Part shown: one piece after another, positions 33,855 to 43,200 of the stretch
Layout of the letters: each line of letters starts with the position of its first letter
Position numbering within the stretch: position 1 is the first letter of the stretch
From: Microcella alkaliphila
GTDB taxonomy: Bacteria > Actinomycetota > Actinomycetes > Actinomycetales > Microbacteriaceae
NCBI RefSeq assembly: GCF_004216855.1
Contig: NZ_SGXT01000018.1
Span: 124,001 to 188,000 of the forward strand
DNA length: 64,000 nt
Direction of reading: 5' to 3'
Notes under the pieces: generated by a model
The model's database searches: none
What the model saw: only the letters and a program-made list of their open reading frames with translations
What the model was told of the DNA's origin: nothing
Position numbers and translations under genes: made by a program

Positions 33855-34283
33855 ATGAGCTTCGAACACCGCGGCGCGTGGATTCAACTGGCCGTCACCA
33901 TCGGCGCCTACGCCACCTACCTGACGCTGCTCGTCCGCCGCGCAGACGGCGCTCCGCTCAGTGCAACCCCGTATGGCGACCTCATCGCGTGGATGATCGG
34001 GGGATCGATCGTCGTCGGCGTCGTGCTGACGATCATCATCGGAATGTTCGGCGGCGAGCGTGCGCGGCGAACCGATGTGCGCGACCGCGCCATCAACCGG
34101 CTCTCCGATCAGGTCGGCGCATCCTTCATCATCATCGGCGCCGTCGCCGCGATGATCCTCGCCATCCTCGAGGTTGAGCACTTCTGGATCGCCAACGCGA
34201 TCCTCGTCGGCTTTGTCGCCTCGGGCATCCTGTCGTCGATCGCCCGTATCGTCATGCACCGCACGGGGGTGCCGTCGTGGTGA
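33855..34283 (+). CDS. four-helix membrane protein paired with XRE regulator
   Basis: From the ATG at 33855 (GAGGGG 9 bases before) the product is 142 residues with four hydrophobic helices and a cytoplasmic loop GERARRTDVRDRAIN. Small membrane proteins of this type are often co-encoded with a single-domain XRE regulator, as here (GTGA overlap). Function unknown; perhaps it senses a membrane signal for the regulator. Confidence 0.75.
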   Translation: MSFEHRGAWIQLAVTIGAYATYLTLLVRRADGAPLSATPYGDLIAWMIGGSIVVGVVLTIIIGMFGGERARRTDVRDRAINRLSDQVGASFIIIGAVAAMILAILEVEHFWIANAILVGFVASGILSSIARIVMHRTGVPSW

Positions 34284-34498
34284 AGCCGACGCGTGTCACC
34301 AACCGTATTCGCGCCCTGCGGGACGAGCACGGTGACATGACCCAGGGGCAACTTGCTGACGCGCTCGGCGTCACCCGGCAGACGGTCAACGCGATTGAAC
34401 AGGGCAAGTATTCGCCCTCGCTCGAAGTCGCCTTCCAGATCGCGCGCGTCTTCGGGGTCGGCCTCGACGACGTCTTCCAGTACCCCGACGGCGCGTGA
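34280..34498 (+). CDS. XRE-family HTH regulator
   Basis: The protein is about 72 residues and is almost entirely a helix-turn-helix: MTQGQLADALGVTRQTVNAIEQGKYSPSLEVAFQIARVF. The YopT/'TVNAIEQGKYSPSLE' pattern is shared with small regulators paired to membrane proteins. GTG 34280 overlaps the upstream stop (GTG 34277 is an alternative). It probably binds the 34-bp palindrome. Confidence 0.85.
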   Translation: MKPTRVTNRIRALRDEHGDMTQGQLADALGVTRQTVNAIEQGKYSPSLEVAFQIARVFGVGLDDVFQYPDGA

Positions 34499-34523
34499 GC
34501 GCCCGCCCACGAAAGGCGACCCG

Positions 34524-35419
34524 ATGACCCGCACAGCCTCGAGCATCCCGACCACCATGCGTGCCCTCGTGCAGCGTGGATACGGCACGAGCGATGTGCT
34601 CGCCGAGCAGACCCGCCCCGTGCCGACACCGCGGCGTGGTGACGTGCTCGTGCGCGTCGAGGCCATGAGTCCCGATGCGGGCACGATTCACCTCCTGGCC
34701 GGGCGACCCCTCATGGTGCGCCCCGCCGTCGGCTGGCGCACCCCTCGTCAGCCCATCCCGGGGCTCGCCCTCGCGGGACACGTTGTCGCGGTCGGCGAGG
34801 GGGTGACGACTATCGCCGTGGGGGACCGCGTCGCGGGGTCGGGCGTTGGTGCCCTCGCCGACTACGCGATCGCGCCGGCACGCAAGCTCGCGCTCGTGCC
34901 CGCGGCGGTGTCGGCGCGTTCGTCGCGCAGTACGCGGCGCTCGCCGGAGCCGACGTGACCGCCGTCATCAGCGCCCGCAAGTCCGACTTCGTGCGCAGCC
35001 TCGGCGTGGAGCGGCTGATCGACTACGCGCGCGAGAGTGACCCATCGCGCTGGGGCACGTTCGACGTCGTGATCGACACCGCCGACGGCAGACCGCTGCA
35101 CGTGCTGCGTCGCGCGCTCACCCGATGCGGCACGCTCGTCATCGTGGGCGCCGACGGGGTCGGCGGGCCGGTGTTCGAAGGCTTCGACCGGCAGCTGTTT
35201 CGGGTTCCGCTCGCCAACGTGGTGGCGTCGCAGCGTATTGCGTCGGTCATGCAGACGGAGACCGGCGACGATGTCGCCCGCGTGCTGGGCCAGGTGGCCG
35301 AGGGCAGCATCGCGTCAGCGGTGACGGAGGTGGTGCCGTTCGCAGACGCGCGCGCCGCGCTCGACAGGCTCGCCGCGAAGCAGGTCGCGGGCAAACTTGT
35401 GCTGACGCTCGGTCGCTAG
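34524..35419 (+). pseudogene. MDR-family zinc-independent oxidoreductase, internal deletion and frameshift
   Basis: The N-terminal half (MRALVQRGYGTSDVLAEQ to ARKLALVPAAV) is in one frame and the Rossmann half (GVGAFVAQYAALAGADVTAV to KLVLTLGR) is in another. The junction is at about 34903-34910, in a GCGGCGG run. Some 35-40 residues, including the start of the GASGGVG nucleotide loop, are missing. An out-of-frame deletion of roughly 105-125 bp explains this, so the product should be inactive. It follows the XRE gene by 25 bp. Confidence 0.88.
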
Positions 35420-35934
35420 CGAGCGATTCCGGCGAGCGAGCCCGTGAGCTTTTGGCCCGCGGGGTCGTAGATCACGCAGAGGATCTCGCGGTCGCCGTTC
35501 GCCCAGCTGCCTTCCGTCGGGAAGTAGTAGCTGAAGTCGTAGATCGAGTCGAGGTAGGGGATACCGACGAACTCTTCGAAGCGCTCGAAGCATGCGTCGT
35601 CGGCCTCGGCGATCACGACGTCGTTCCCGGGAAACGCGTCGCCCGTCATAATGATCGACGCGTACACCTCACTGTCGTGCGGCTCGCTGCAGGGCACGAG
35701 GGGAACCTCGGTGACCTCGTCACTGGCAGACGCGTCGTTCAGGCAGTCGCCCACGCGAATGCTGAAGACGTCGGCGCTGTCGTTCTGTTCGACAACCTGG
35801 CCGTCGTCGCCGCGAGGCGTCGAGTCGGCGCCAAATGTGGAGCTCAGAAGCGAGCATCCGGCGACGCTGACGACTGCCGCAGCAGCGACGGCGAGCAGCG
35901 ACAGGCGGCGGGCGAAGAGGCGGGGGCTGGTCAC
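35416..35934 (-). CDS. septum-formation-family lipoprotein
   Basis: The 172-residue protein from the GTG at 35934 has a basic, hydrophobic signal peptide ending VVSVAGCSL (lipobox Cys ~27), then RVGDCLND and VPCSEPHDSEVYASI, the Septum_form pattern with paired Cys. It should be a membrane-anchored extracytoplasmic protein. Function is not known beyond the family name. Confidence 0.85.
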   Translation of the reverse strand: MTSPRLFARRLSLLAVAAAAVVSVAGCSLLSSTFGADSTPRGDDGQVVEQNDSADVFSIRVGDCLNDASASDEVTEVPLVPCSEPHDSEVYASIIMTGDAFPGNDVVIAEADDACFERFEEFVGIPYLDSIYDFSYYFPTEGSWANGDREILCVIYDPAGQKLTGSLAGIAR

Positions 35935-35947
35935 ACGGCGAGCATAG

Positions 35948-36769
35948 TCAGCGATTTCTGACGAAGTCGACCACGGTGTCGTGCAGAACCCCGTTGGTGG
36001 CGAGCGCGCTGCCGTGCCACGGGCCCTCCTCACCGTCGACCGACGTGAATCGGCCACCCGCCTCCTCGATGATGGGCTGCAGCGCCGCCATATCGTAGGG
36101 CTGCAGGTCGAACTCCCCGGCCGCGTCGAGCGAGCCCTCGGCGACAAGCATGTACGACCACATGTCGCCGATGGCGCGGGCCCGCCACGCGCTCCGGGCG
36201 AAGGCGATGGCCTGGTCGAGGCGCCCGGCATCAGCCCAGCCGGGCAGGCTGTTGTACGACACCACGGCATCGGCGAGCGTCGAGACGCCGCTGACCCGCA
36301 GTCGGGTCGGCTCGGCACCCGCGAGGGCTCCGGTGCGGGTCGTCCATGCCCCGAGGCCCGTCGCGCCCCACCATCGACGCTCGAGCGCGGGGGAGCTGAC
36401 CACGCCGACGACGGGGCGACCGTCGACGGCGAGCGCGATGAGCGTGCCCCAGATCGGCACGCCGCGTAAGAAGTTCGCGGTGCCGTCGATCGGGTCGATG
36501 ATCCACTGACGCCCGGCGACCTCTGTCCGATCCGCTGCCGCCGTGAACTCTTCGCCGAAGATCGCGTCATGGGGGCGCTCGGCGGCAAGGCCCGCACGAA
36601 TCGTCTCTTCGACCGCGCGGTCGGCGTCGGTGACGGGGGTGCGGTCAGGCTTCGTCGTCACCTCCAGGTCGAGCGATTGGAAGCGCGCGAGCGACACCTC
36701 GTCGGCGGCGGCGGCAAGCCGAAGGGCCAGGGCGAGGTCGTCGGCGTGGGTCGATGCGCTGTCGGTCAC
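35948..36769 (-). CDS. hisN: inositol monophosphatase-family protein, probable histidinol-phosphatase
   Basis: The 273-residue protein has the Mg-binding motifs GEEF (Glu), DPIDGTANF and a WDxxA-like FDLQPYDMAALQPI segment. Position next to rsgA and aroA matches actinobacterial hisN. It hydrolyses L-histidinol phosphate, the penultimate step of histidine synthesis. An inositol-phosphatase activity cannot be excluded. Confidence 0.85.
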   Translation of the reverse strand: MTDSASTHADDLALALRLAAAADEVSLARFQSLDLEVTTKPDRTPVTDADRAVEETIRAGLAAERPHDAIFGEEFTAAADRTEVAGRQWIIDPIDGTANFLRGVPIWGTLIALAVDGRPVVGVVSSPALERRWWGATGLGAWTTRTGALAGAEPTRLRVSGVSTLADAVVSYNSLPGWADAGRLDQAIAFARSAWRARAIGDMWSYMLVAEGSLDAAGEFDLQPYDMAALQPIIEEAGGRFTSVDGEEGPWHGSALATNGVLHDTVVDFVRNR

Positions 36770-36778
36770 AGACCGAAT

Positions 36779-37834
36779 CTAGTAGTCCTTCGGCCGCATC
36801 AGGGTGGCGAGCAGCCGCTGCAGTGAGTCGAGCCGTGCGGCGCCCGCCTCGCCGAGCTCACCGGCCTCCACCGCCTCGACGAGGGCGCAGTCGGGGCTGT
36901 CGGGCAAGTGCGTGCATCCGCGGGGGCAGCCCTCCGCCACGGCGGCGAGGTCGGCGAAGCCCGTCAGGATGTTCGCCGGGTCGACGTGGCCGAGCCCGAA
37001 CGAACGCACCCCGGGGGTGTCGATGATCCAGCCGTCGCCGTCGGGCAGGCGCAGCGACACGGTCGAACTCGACGTGTGTCGCCCGCGGCCCGTGACCGCG
37101 TTAACAACGCCGGTCGCGCGCCCCGCGCCTGGCACGAGCGCGTTCACGAGCGTCGACTTGCCGACCCCGGAGTGTCCGACAGCGACGGTGGTGCGGCCGT
37201 GCAGCAGTGCGCGCAGCCGATCAAGCGGCGGGTCGGATGCGGCGCTCGTCACGATCTCGACCCCCAGCGCGCTCAGCGGCGCGATCAGCTCGGCAGGATC
37301 GCGGAGATCAGTCTTCGTCACGACGACGAGCGGGGTGACGCCGGCGTCATAGGCGGCGACGAGATAGCGGTCGATGAGGCGGGGGCGGGGCTCGGGATCG
37401 GCGGCGGCCACCACGACCATGAGCTGGTCGGCGTTCGCGACGATCACCCGCTCGACGGCGTCGGTGTCATCCGCGCTCCGCCGCAGCAAGGTACGTCGCT
37501 CGTGCACGCGCACGATGCGTCCGAGGCTTCCTTCGGCACCGCTGACGTCGCCCACCACGTCGACCCGGTCGCCCGTGACGATCGCGGTGCGACGCAGCTC
37601 GCGCGCGCGGGTGCTCAGGACCTCCCGCTCGGTGTCGGTGCCCTCGTCGATCAGGGTGAGATAGCGGCCGCGGTCAACCGTGACCACCCGGCCCACCACG
37701 GCGTTGTCGTGCGCCGGACGTTGCTTCGTGCGGGGTCGGTTTGCCTTCGGATTCGGCCGCTCGCGCACCGCGCTCTCGTCGTAGTCGCCCCAGGGCTCGT
37801 CGTCATCGTCGTCGACGGGAGGCAGCCAACTCAT
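36779..37834 (-). CDS. rsgA: ribosome biogenesis GTPase RsgA
   Basis: The 351-residue protein has an N-terminal OB domain, then a circularly permuted GTPase: VVTKTDL (G4), GHSGVGKSTLVNAL (G1) and DTPGVRSFGLG (G3). The C-terminal zinc cluster is Cys in GCPRGCTHLPDSPDCA. It matures the 30S subunit. ATG 37834 overlaps the aroA stop; the acidic start DDDDDEPWGDYDE is unusual but common in actinobacterial copies. Confidence 0.95.
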   Translation of the reverse strand: MSWLPPVDDDDDEPWGDYDESAVRERPNPKANRPRTKQRPAHDNAVVGRVVTVDRGRYLTLIDEGTDTEREVLSTRARELRRTAIVTGDRVDVVGDVSGAEGSLGRIVRVHERRTLLRRSADDTDAVERVIVANADQLMVVVAAADPEPRPRLIDRYLVAAYDAGVTPLVVVTKTDLRDPAELIAPLSALGVEIVTSAASDPPLDRLRALLHGRTTVAVGHSGVGKSTLVNALVPGAGRATGVVNAVTGRGRHTSSSTVSLRLPDGDGWIIDTPGVRSFGLGHVDPANILTGFADLAAVAEGCPRGCTHLPDSPDCALVEAVEAGELGEAGAARLDSLQRLLATLMRPKDY

Positions 37835-39219
37835 GCGAGCAGGCCCTGCCACAGTTCGGGGAACTCGGGCAGTGTCTTCGCCGTGGTCGTGATGTCGTCG
37901 ACCTCGACGCCCTCGACGACCAGCCCGATCATCGCGCCCGCCGTGGCCATCCGGTGGTCCTCGTACGCGCGCCACGGGCCCCCTGTGAGGGTGGCGGGTT
38001 CGAGGGCGAGGCCGTCCTCGAGTTCGCGAATCGCGCCTCCGAGGGCCGTGATCTCGGCGGTGAGCGCCGCGAGCCGGTCAGTCTCGTGGCCGCGAAGGTG
38101 CCCGATGCCGGTGATGGTGCTGGGACCCGCGGCGAGCGCGGCGAGCGCGACGAGGGCCGGGGCAAGTTCGCCCCCGGTCGACAGGTCGAGGGTGACGCCG
38201 CTAATCGCGCGGCCACCGCGCAGACCTTCCCCGCCGTCGACGGTGACAGCGCCGTCGGCGTCGTGGCGAACGGTGGCACCAAAGTGCGGTAGCAGGTGGG
38301 TGAGGTCTGCGCCGACCTGCGTCGTGCGTGCAGGCCAGCCGTCGACCGTCACGGTGCCGCCGGCGATGAGGGCGGCGCCGAGGAACGGCGCGGCGTTCGA
38401 GAGGTCGGGCTCGATGGTGACATCGAGTCCGGCGATCGGGGCGGGCTCGACGACCCACACGCCCGGCTCGGGACTGTCGACGCGCACACCACGGTCGGCC
38501 AAGCACTGCACCGTCATCTCGATGTGCGGCATCGACGGTAAGTGTTCGCCGGTGTGGCGCAGCACAATGCCCTCCTCGAAGCGGGGGGCGGCAAGCAGCA
38601 AACCGCTGACGAACTGGCTCGACGCGCTCGCGTCGATCGCGAGCTCGCCGCCGCGAATCGCCCCGCGACCCCAGAGGCTGAAGGGCAGCGTGCCGCGGCC
38701 GTCGTCGTTGACGTCGACACCGAGCGCTCGCAGGGCCTCGACCGTCGTGCGCATGGGGCGCCGACGCGCCGACTCGTCGCCGTCGAACGCGACGGGGCCG
38801 AGCGCGAGGGCGGCCAGGGGAGGCACGAAGCGCATTACCGTGCCGGCCAGCCCGCAGTCGATCGACACGGATCCCGTGAGCTCGTCGGGCGGCGTGATGA
38901 GCAGATCAGGGCCGAAGGCGCCGTCGCCGTCGACCTCCTCGATGTCAACGCCGAGCGAGCGCAGGGCCTCGACCATGAGGCGCGTATCGCGCGAGTGCAG
39001 CGGGCGGCGGAGCAGCGACGGCGCATCGGCCAGAGCCGACAACACTAGCTCGCGGTTGGTGAGCGACTTCGACCCGGGAAGCATGATGCGGGCGTTCAGG
39101 GGGTCCGCGGCGGTCGGGGCGACCCAGCGCCGGTCCGCGGGGCCGCCGGTCGCGGCCTCGGTGCGGTCTTCGTCGCCGTACGGCGAAAAGCGGGGGCCGG
39201 AATTATTCGAGACGAGCAT
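37831..39219 (-). CDS. aroA: 3-phosphoshikimate 1-carboxyvinyltransferase (EPSP synthase)
   Basis: The 462-residue protein has LPGSKSLTNRELVLSAL, DCGLAGTVMRFVPPLAAL and ITGIGHLRGHETDRLAAL, all typical of AroA. It makes EPSP from shikimate-3-phosphate and PEP. It overlaps rsgA by 4 bp; the aroA-rsgA-hisN order beside sigH-rsrA is conserved in Actinobacteria. Confidence 0.95.
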   Translation of the reverse strand: MLVSNNSGPRFSPYGDEDRTEAATGGPADRRWVAPTAADPLNARIMLPGSKSLTNRELVLSALADAPSLLRRPLHSRDTRLMVEALRSLGVDIEEVDGDGAFGPDLLITPPDELTGSVSIDCGLAGTVMRFVPPLAALALGPVAFDGDESARRRPMRTTVEALRALGVDVNDDGRGTLPFSLWGRGAIRGGELAIDASASSQFVSGLLLAAPRFEEGIVLRHTGEHLPSMPHIEMTVQCLADRGVRVDSPEPGVWVVEPAPIAGLDVTIEPDLSNAAPFLGAALIAGGTVTVDGWPARTTQVGADLTHLLPHFGATVRHDADGAVTVDGGEGLRGGRAISGVTLDLSTGGELAPALVALAALAAGPSTITGIGHLRGHETDRLAALTAEITALGGAIRELEDGLALEPATLTGGPWRAYEDHRMATAGAMIGLVVEGVEVDDITTTAKTLPEFPELWQGLLA

Positions 39220-39246
39220 CGGTTATCAGGGTAGTCGGCACGCACG

Positions 39247-39269
39247 GGAATGAAAGGACGGTGCTCGTT
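39247..39269 (+). promoter_or_regulatory. candidate SigH-type autoregulatory promoter
   Basis: GGAAT at 39247-39251 and GTT at 39267-39269 are separated by 15 bp, close to the SigH/SigR consensus GGAAT-N16 to 18-GTT but 1 bp short. It lies about 50 bp before sigH, where autoregulation is expected. Confidence 0.4.
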
Positions 39270-39315
39270 GAGCGCGACGCTTGTCACGGATGCCCCGTCA
39301 GTACACTGGCGCTCG

Positions 39316-39921
39316 ATGACTGACGAGGCCGAAACCAAGCGAGCACTGTTCCAAGAGCAGGCTCTGCCGTTCATGGACCAGCTCTATGGCGCCGCAATGC
39401 GCATGACGAAGAACCCGGCCGACGCCGCCGACCTCGTGCAAGAGACCTTCGTGAAGGCCTTCGCTGCGTTCGCGCAGTTCGAACAGGGCACGAACCTGAA
39501 GGCGTGGCTCTACCGCATCCTCACGAACACGTTCATCAACCAGTACCGCAAGAATCAGCGCAATCCCTACCAGGGTGCGCTCGAGGAGTTGGAGGACTGG
39601 CAGCTCGGCGGTGCCGAGTCCGCCACGTCGTCCACCGGTCGCTCGGCCGAGGCTGAAGCGATCGACCGGATGCCCGCGAGCGCCGTGAAGGACGCTCTGC
39701 AAGAGATCCCCGAAGACTTCCGACTGGCGGTATACCTCGCCGACGTCGAAGGCTTCGCCTACCAAGAGATCGCCGACATCATGAAAACGCCGGTCGGGAC
39801 CGTGATGAGTCGCCTCCACCGCGGTCGCCGACAGCTGCGCGAGAAGCTCGCCGACTACGCGAGAGAGCGCGGCTACGCCATCCCCGACTCGACCCCCACC
39901 ACCACCAGGAGCACGACATGA
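39316..39921 (+). CDS. sigH: ECF-type RNA polymerase sigma factor SigH/SigR
   Basis: The 201-residue protein has region 2 ([44 protein letters not shown]) and region 4 ([46 protein letters not shown]). It is the thiol-stress sigma factor family of Actinobacteria. ATG 39316 is chosen because the upstream extension has no homology. The stop overlaps the anti-sigma start (ATGA). Confidence 0.93.
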   Translation: MTDEAETKRALFQEQALPFMDQLYGAAMRMTKNPADAADLVQETFVKAFAAFAQFEQGTNLKAWLYRILTNTFINQYRKNQRNPYQGALEELEDWQLGGAESATSSTGRSAEAEAIDRMPASAVKDALQEIPEDFRLAVYLADVEGFAYQEIADIMKTPVGTVMSRLHRGRRQLREKLADYARERGYAIPDSTPTTTRSTT

Positions 39922-40160
39922 CCGACTGCGGCTGCGACAAAGCCAAGGCCGAGCTCGAGGAGTTCCTGCACAACGAGCTGAGCCCCCAGCAGTGCCAGGA
40001 CATCCGCGACCACATGGCCGTCTGCGACGACTGCTCCGCTGAGCACCTCGTCGGCCTCACCCTCACCAACAAGGTGAAAGAGGCGTGCCAAGAGAAGGCA
40101 CCCGACGAGTTGCGCGAGCTCGTCCTCGGAGCGATCTCGAACCTCGACAACCGCGCCTAA
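39918..40160 (+). CDS. rsrA: zinc-binding anti-sigma factor RsrA/RshA
   Basis: The 80-residue protein has the ZAS motif His-x3-Cys-x2-Cys (HMAVCDDCS) plus N-terminal Cys in [10 protein letters not shown]. Oxidation of such thiols releases the partner sigma factor. It is translationally coupled to sigH. Confidence 0.93.
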   Translation: MTDCGCDKAKAELEEFLHNELSPQQCQDIRDHMAVCDDCSAEHLVGLTLTNKVKEACQEKAPDELRELVLGAISNLDNRA

Positions 40161-40167
40161 CGTTCAG

Positions 40168-40229
40168 CGGGGCTACCGCCCCGATAGGCAAGAATCCCCG
40201 GGATGCCCGTTCAGCATCCCGGGGATTCT
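40168..40229. terminator. two-hairpin bidirectional terminator
   Basis: CGGGGC/GCCCCG (40168-40173, 40178-40183) is followed by a perfect 16-bp stem AGAATCCCCGGGATGC (40191-40206) pairing with 40214-40229 around a 7-base loop. It separates rsrA from the convergent odhA gene. The stem contains GGATGC/GCATCC. Confidence 0.85.
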
Positions 40230-40240
40230 CGCGTTTGCGA

Positions 40241-43200
40241 CTAGTCGCTGAGCGCCGCGTCCATGATGGCGGCGTGCTCTTCCGCGCTGCGCTTCGACGA
40301 GCCGGTCGCGGGCGACGCGGAGGCCGGGCGCGAGACGACGCGCACGCGCTTCATGCCGCGCTTGGCGAGCTCGATCGTGAAGAACGGCCATGCGCCCTGG
40401 TTCTCGGGCTCGTCCTGCACCCACACCAGCTCGGCGTTGGGGTAGCGGTCGATGACCGCCGCGATCTGCTCGGCCGGCAGCGGGTGGAACTGCTCGAGGC
40501 GCACCAGCGCCACGCCCTGCGTGTCGCGCTTCGCGATCTCGCTCTTCAGGTCGTAGTGGATCTTGCCCGAGTGGAACAGAACGCGCCGCACGGCCTGCGG
40601 GTCGGTCACCGTCGCATCGTCGATCACCGGCTCGAAGCGACCCTGCGTGAAGTCGAGCACGTCGCTCGTCGCGCCGCGCAGGCGCAGCATCGCCTTCGGC
40701 GTGAAGACGACGAGCGGGCGGCGCGGACGCGCATAGGCCTGACGGCGCAGCAGGTGGAAGTACGACGCCGGCGTCGAGGGCCGGGCGATCGTCATGTTGT
40801 CTTCCGCCGCCATCTGCAGGAAGCGCTCGATGCGAGCCGACGAGTGGTCCGGTCCCTGGCCCTCGTAGCCGTGCGGAAGCAGCAGCACGACGCTCGAGCG
40901 CTGACCCCACTTCTGCTCGGCCGACGAGATGAACTCGTCGATGATCGTCTGGGCGCCGTTGGCGAAGTCGCCGAACTGGGCCTCCCAGAGAACGAGAGCA
41001 TCGGGTCGCTCGACCGAGTAGCCGTACTCGAAGCCCATGGCCGCGTACTCGCTCAGCAGTGAGTCGTAGATCCAAAACTTCGCCTGGTTCTCGCTGAGGT
41101 TCGCGAGCGGCAGCCACTCCTGGCCGTTGGCGCGATCGTGCAGCACGGCGTGCCGCTGCACGAAGGTGCCGCGACGGGAGTCTTGGCCCGCCATGCGGAC
41201 GGGCGTGCCCTCCATGAGCAGCGAGCCGAGCGCGAGCAGTTCGCCGAAGCCCCAGTCGATGCCGCCGTTGCGGCTCATCTCGACGCGCTTCTTCAGCATC
41301 GCCTGCAGCTTGGTGTGCACGGTGAATCCGGCGGGCGGGTTGTCGTGGGCGTCACCGATGTGCTGCACGACGCTGACGTCGACGCCGGTGCTCTCCGGCT
41401 CACCAGATCCCTCTTCGACGGATGCGTCACCGCCGACGACCGGAATCGCACCCGTCTGCGCCGCGTGCGTCTCGGCGAACGCGACCTCCAGGCGATCCTG
41501 GAAGTCTTTGTGGGCGTTCTCGAACTCTTCCTCGGTGATGTCGCCACGACCGACGAGCGCCTCCGTGTAGAGGGTGCGAACGCTGCGCTTGGCCTCGATG
41601 AGGTTGTACATGAGCGGCTGCGTCATCGACGGGTCGTCGCCCTCGTTGTGACCGCGACGGCGGTAGCACACGAGGTCGATGATGACGTCGCGCTTGAACT
41701 CCTGACGGTAGGCGAACGCGATCTCGGCGACGCGCACGACCGCTTCGGGGTCGTCGCCGTTGACGTGGAAGATCGGCGCCTGGATGGTCTTCGCCACGTC
41801 GGTCGAGTAGATCGACGAGCGCGCCTCACCGGGAGGCGTCGTGAAGCCGACCTGGTTGTTGACGACGACGTGCACGGTTCCGCCCGTGCGGTAGCCGCGC
41901 AGCTGCGACAGCTGCAGGGTTTCGACGACGACACCCTGACCAGCCATGGCCGCGTCGCCGTGCACGAGCACCGGCAGGGTGCCGAACTTGCCGTCGCCCT
42001 TGCGGTCCTGCTTCGCGCGAACGATGCCCTCGAGCACGCCGTTAACGGCCTCGAGGTGCGAGGGGTTCGCGGCGAGGTAGACCTCGATCTCTTTGCCGCT
42101 GGCCGACGTGAAGGTGCCCTGCGTGCCGAGGTGGTACTTGACGTCGCCCGAGCCCTGAACAGTGCGCGGGTCTTGGGTGCCCTCGAACTCGCGGAAGATC
42201 TGGCCATAGGTCTTGCCGGCGATGTTGGCCAGCACGTTCAGGCGGCCGCGGTGGGCCATACCGATCGCGACCTCGTCGAGGTCAGTGTCGGCGGCCTGCT
42301 GCACGATCTCGTCGAGCAGCGGGATCAGTGACTCGCCACCCTCGAGGCTGAAGCGCTTCTGCCCGACGTACTTCGTCTGCAGGAAGGTCTCGAACGCCTC
42401 GGCCTGGTTGAGCTTGCCGAGGATGCGCATCTGCTCGTCGTGCGTCGGCTTCTGGTACGGCTTCTCGAGTCGCGTCTGGAACCACCGGCGCTGCTCGGGG
42501 TCTTGAATGTGCATGTACTCGATACCGACGGTGCGGCAGTACGTGTCGCGCAGAACGCCGAGAATCTCGCGCAGCAGCATGGTGCGCTTGCCGCCGAAGC
42601 CGCCGGTGACGAACTCGCGGTCGAGATCCCAGAACGTGAGGCCGTGGCTCGAGATGTCGAGATCGGGGTGGCTGCGCTGCTGGTACTCGAGCGGGTCGAC
42701 GTCGGCCATCATGTGACCGCGCACGCGGAACGAGTTGATCAGCTCGTGAACGCGAGCCGTCTTGTTGACCTCGTCGGCCAGGTCGACGTGAATGTCCTGC
42801 GCCCAGTGGATCGGGTCGTACGGGATCCGCAGGTCGGAGAAGATGCCGTCGTAGAAGTCGCGCTGACCAATGAGCAGCTCGTGCACCTTCTTCAGGAATT
42901 CGCCGCTGCCGGCCCCCTGAATGACGCGGTGGTCGTAGGTGCTCGTGAGGGTGATGGTCTTGCCGATACCGAGCTCAGCGAGCGTCGCCTGCGACATGCC
43001 CTGGAACTCGGCCGGGTACTCGAGCGCTCCGGCGCCGATGATGGCACCCTGCCCCTTCATGAGGCGCGGCACCGAGTGCACGGTGCCGATGCCGCCAGGG
43101 TTTGTCAGCGAGATCGTGTTGCCCTGGAAGTCGGCGGCCGCGAGCTTGTTGTCGCGGGCGCGCTTGACGACGTCTTCGTAGGCGGCGTGGAACTCCCCGA

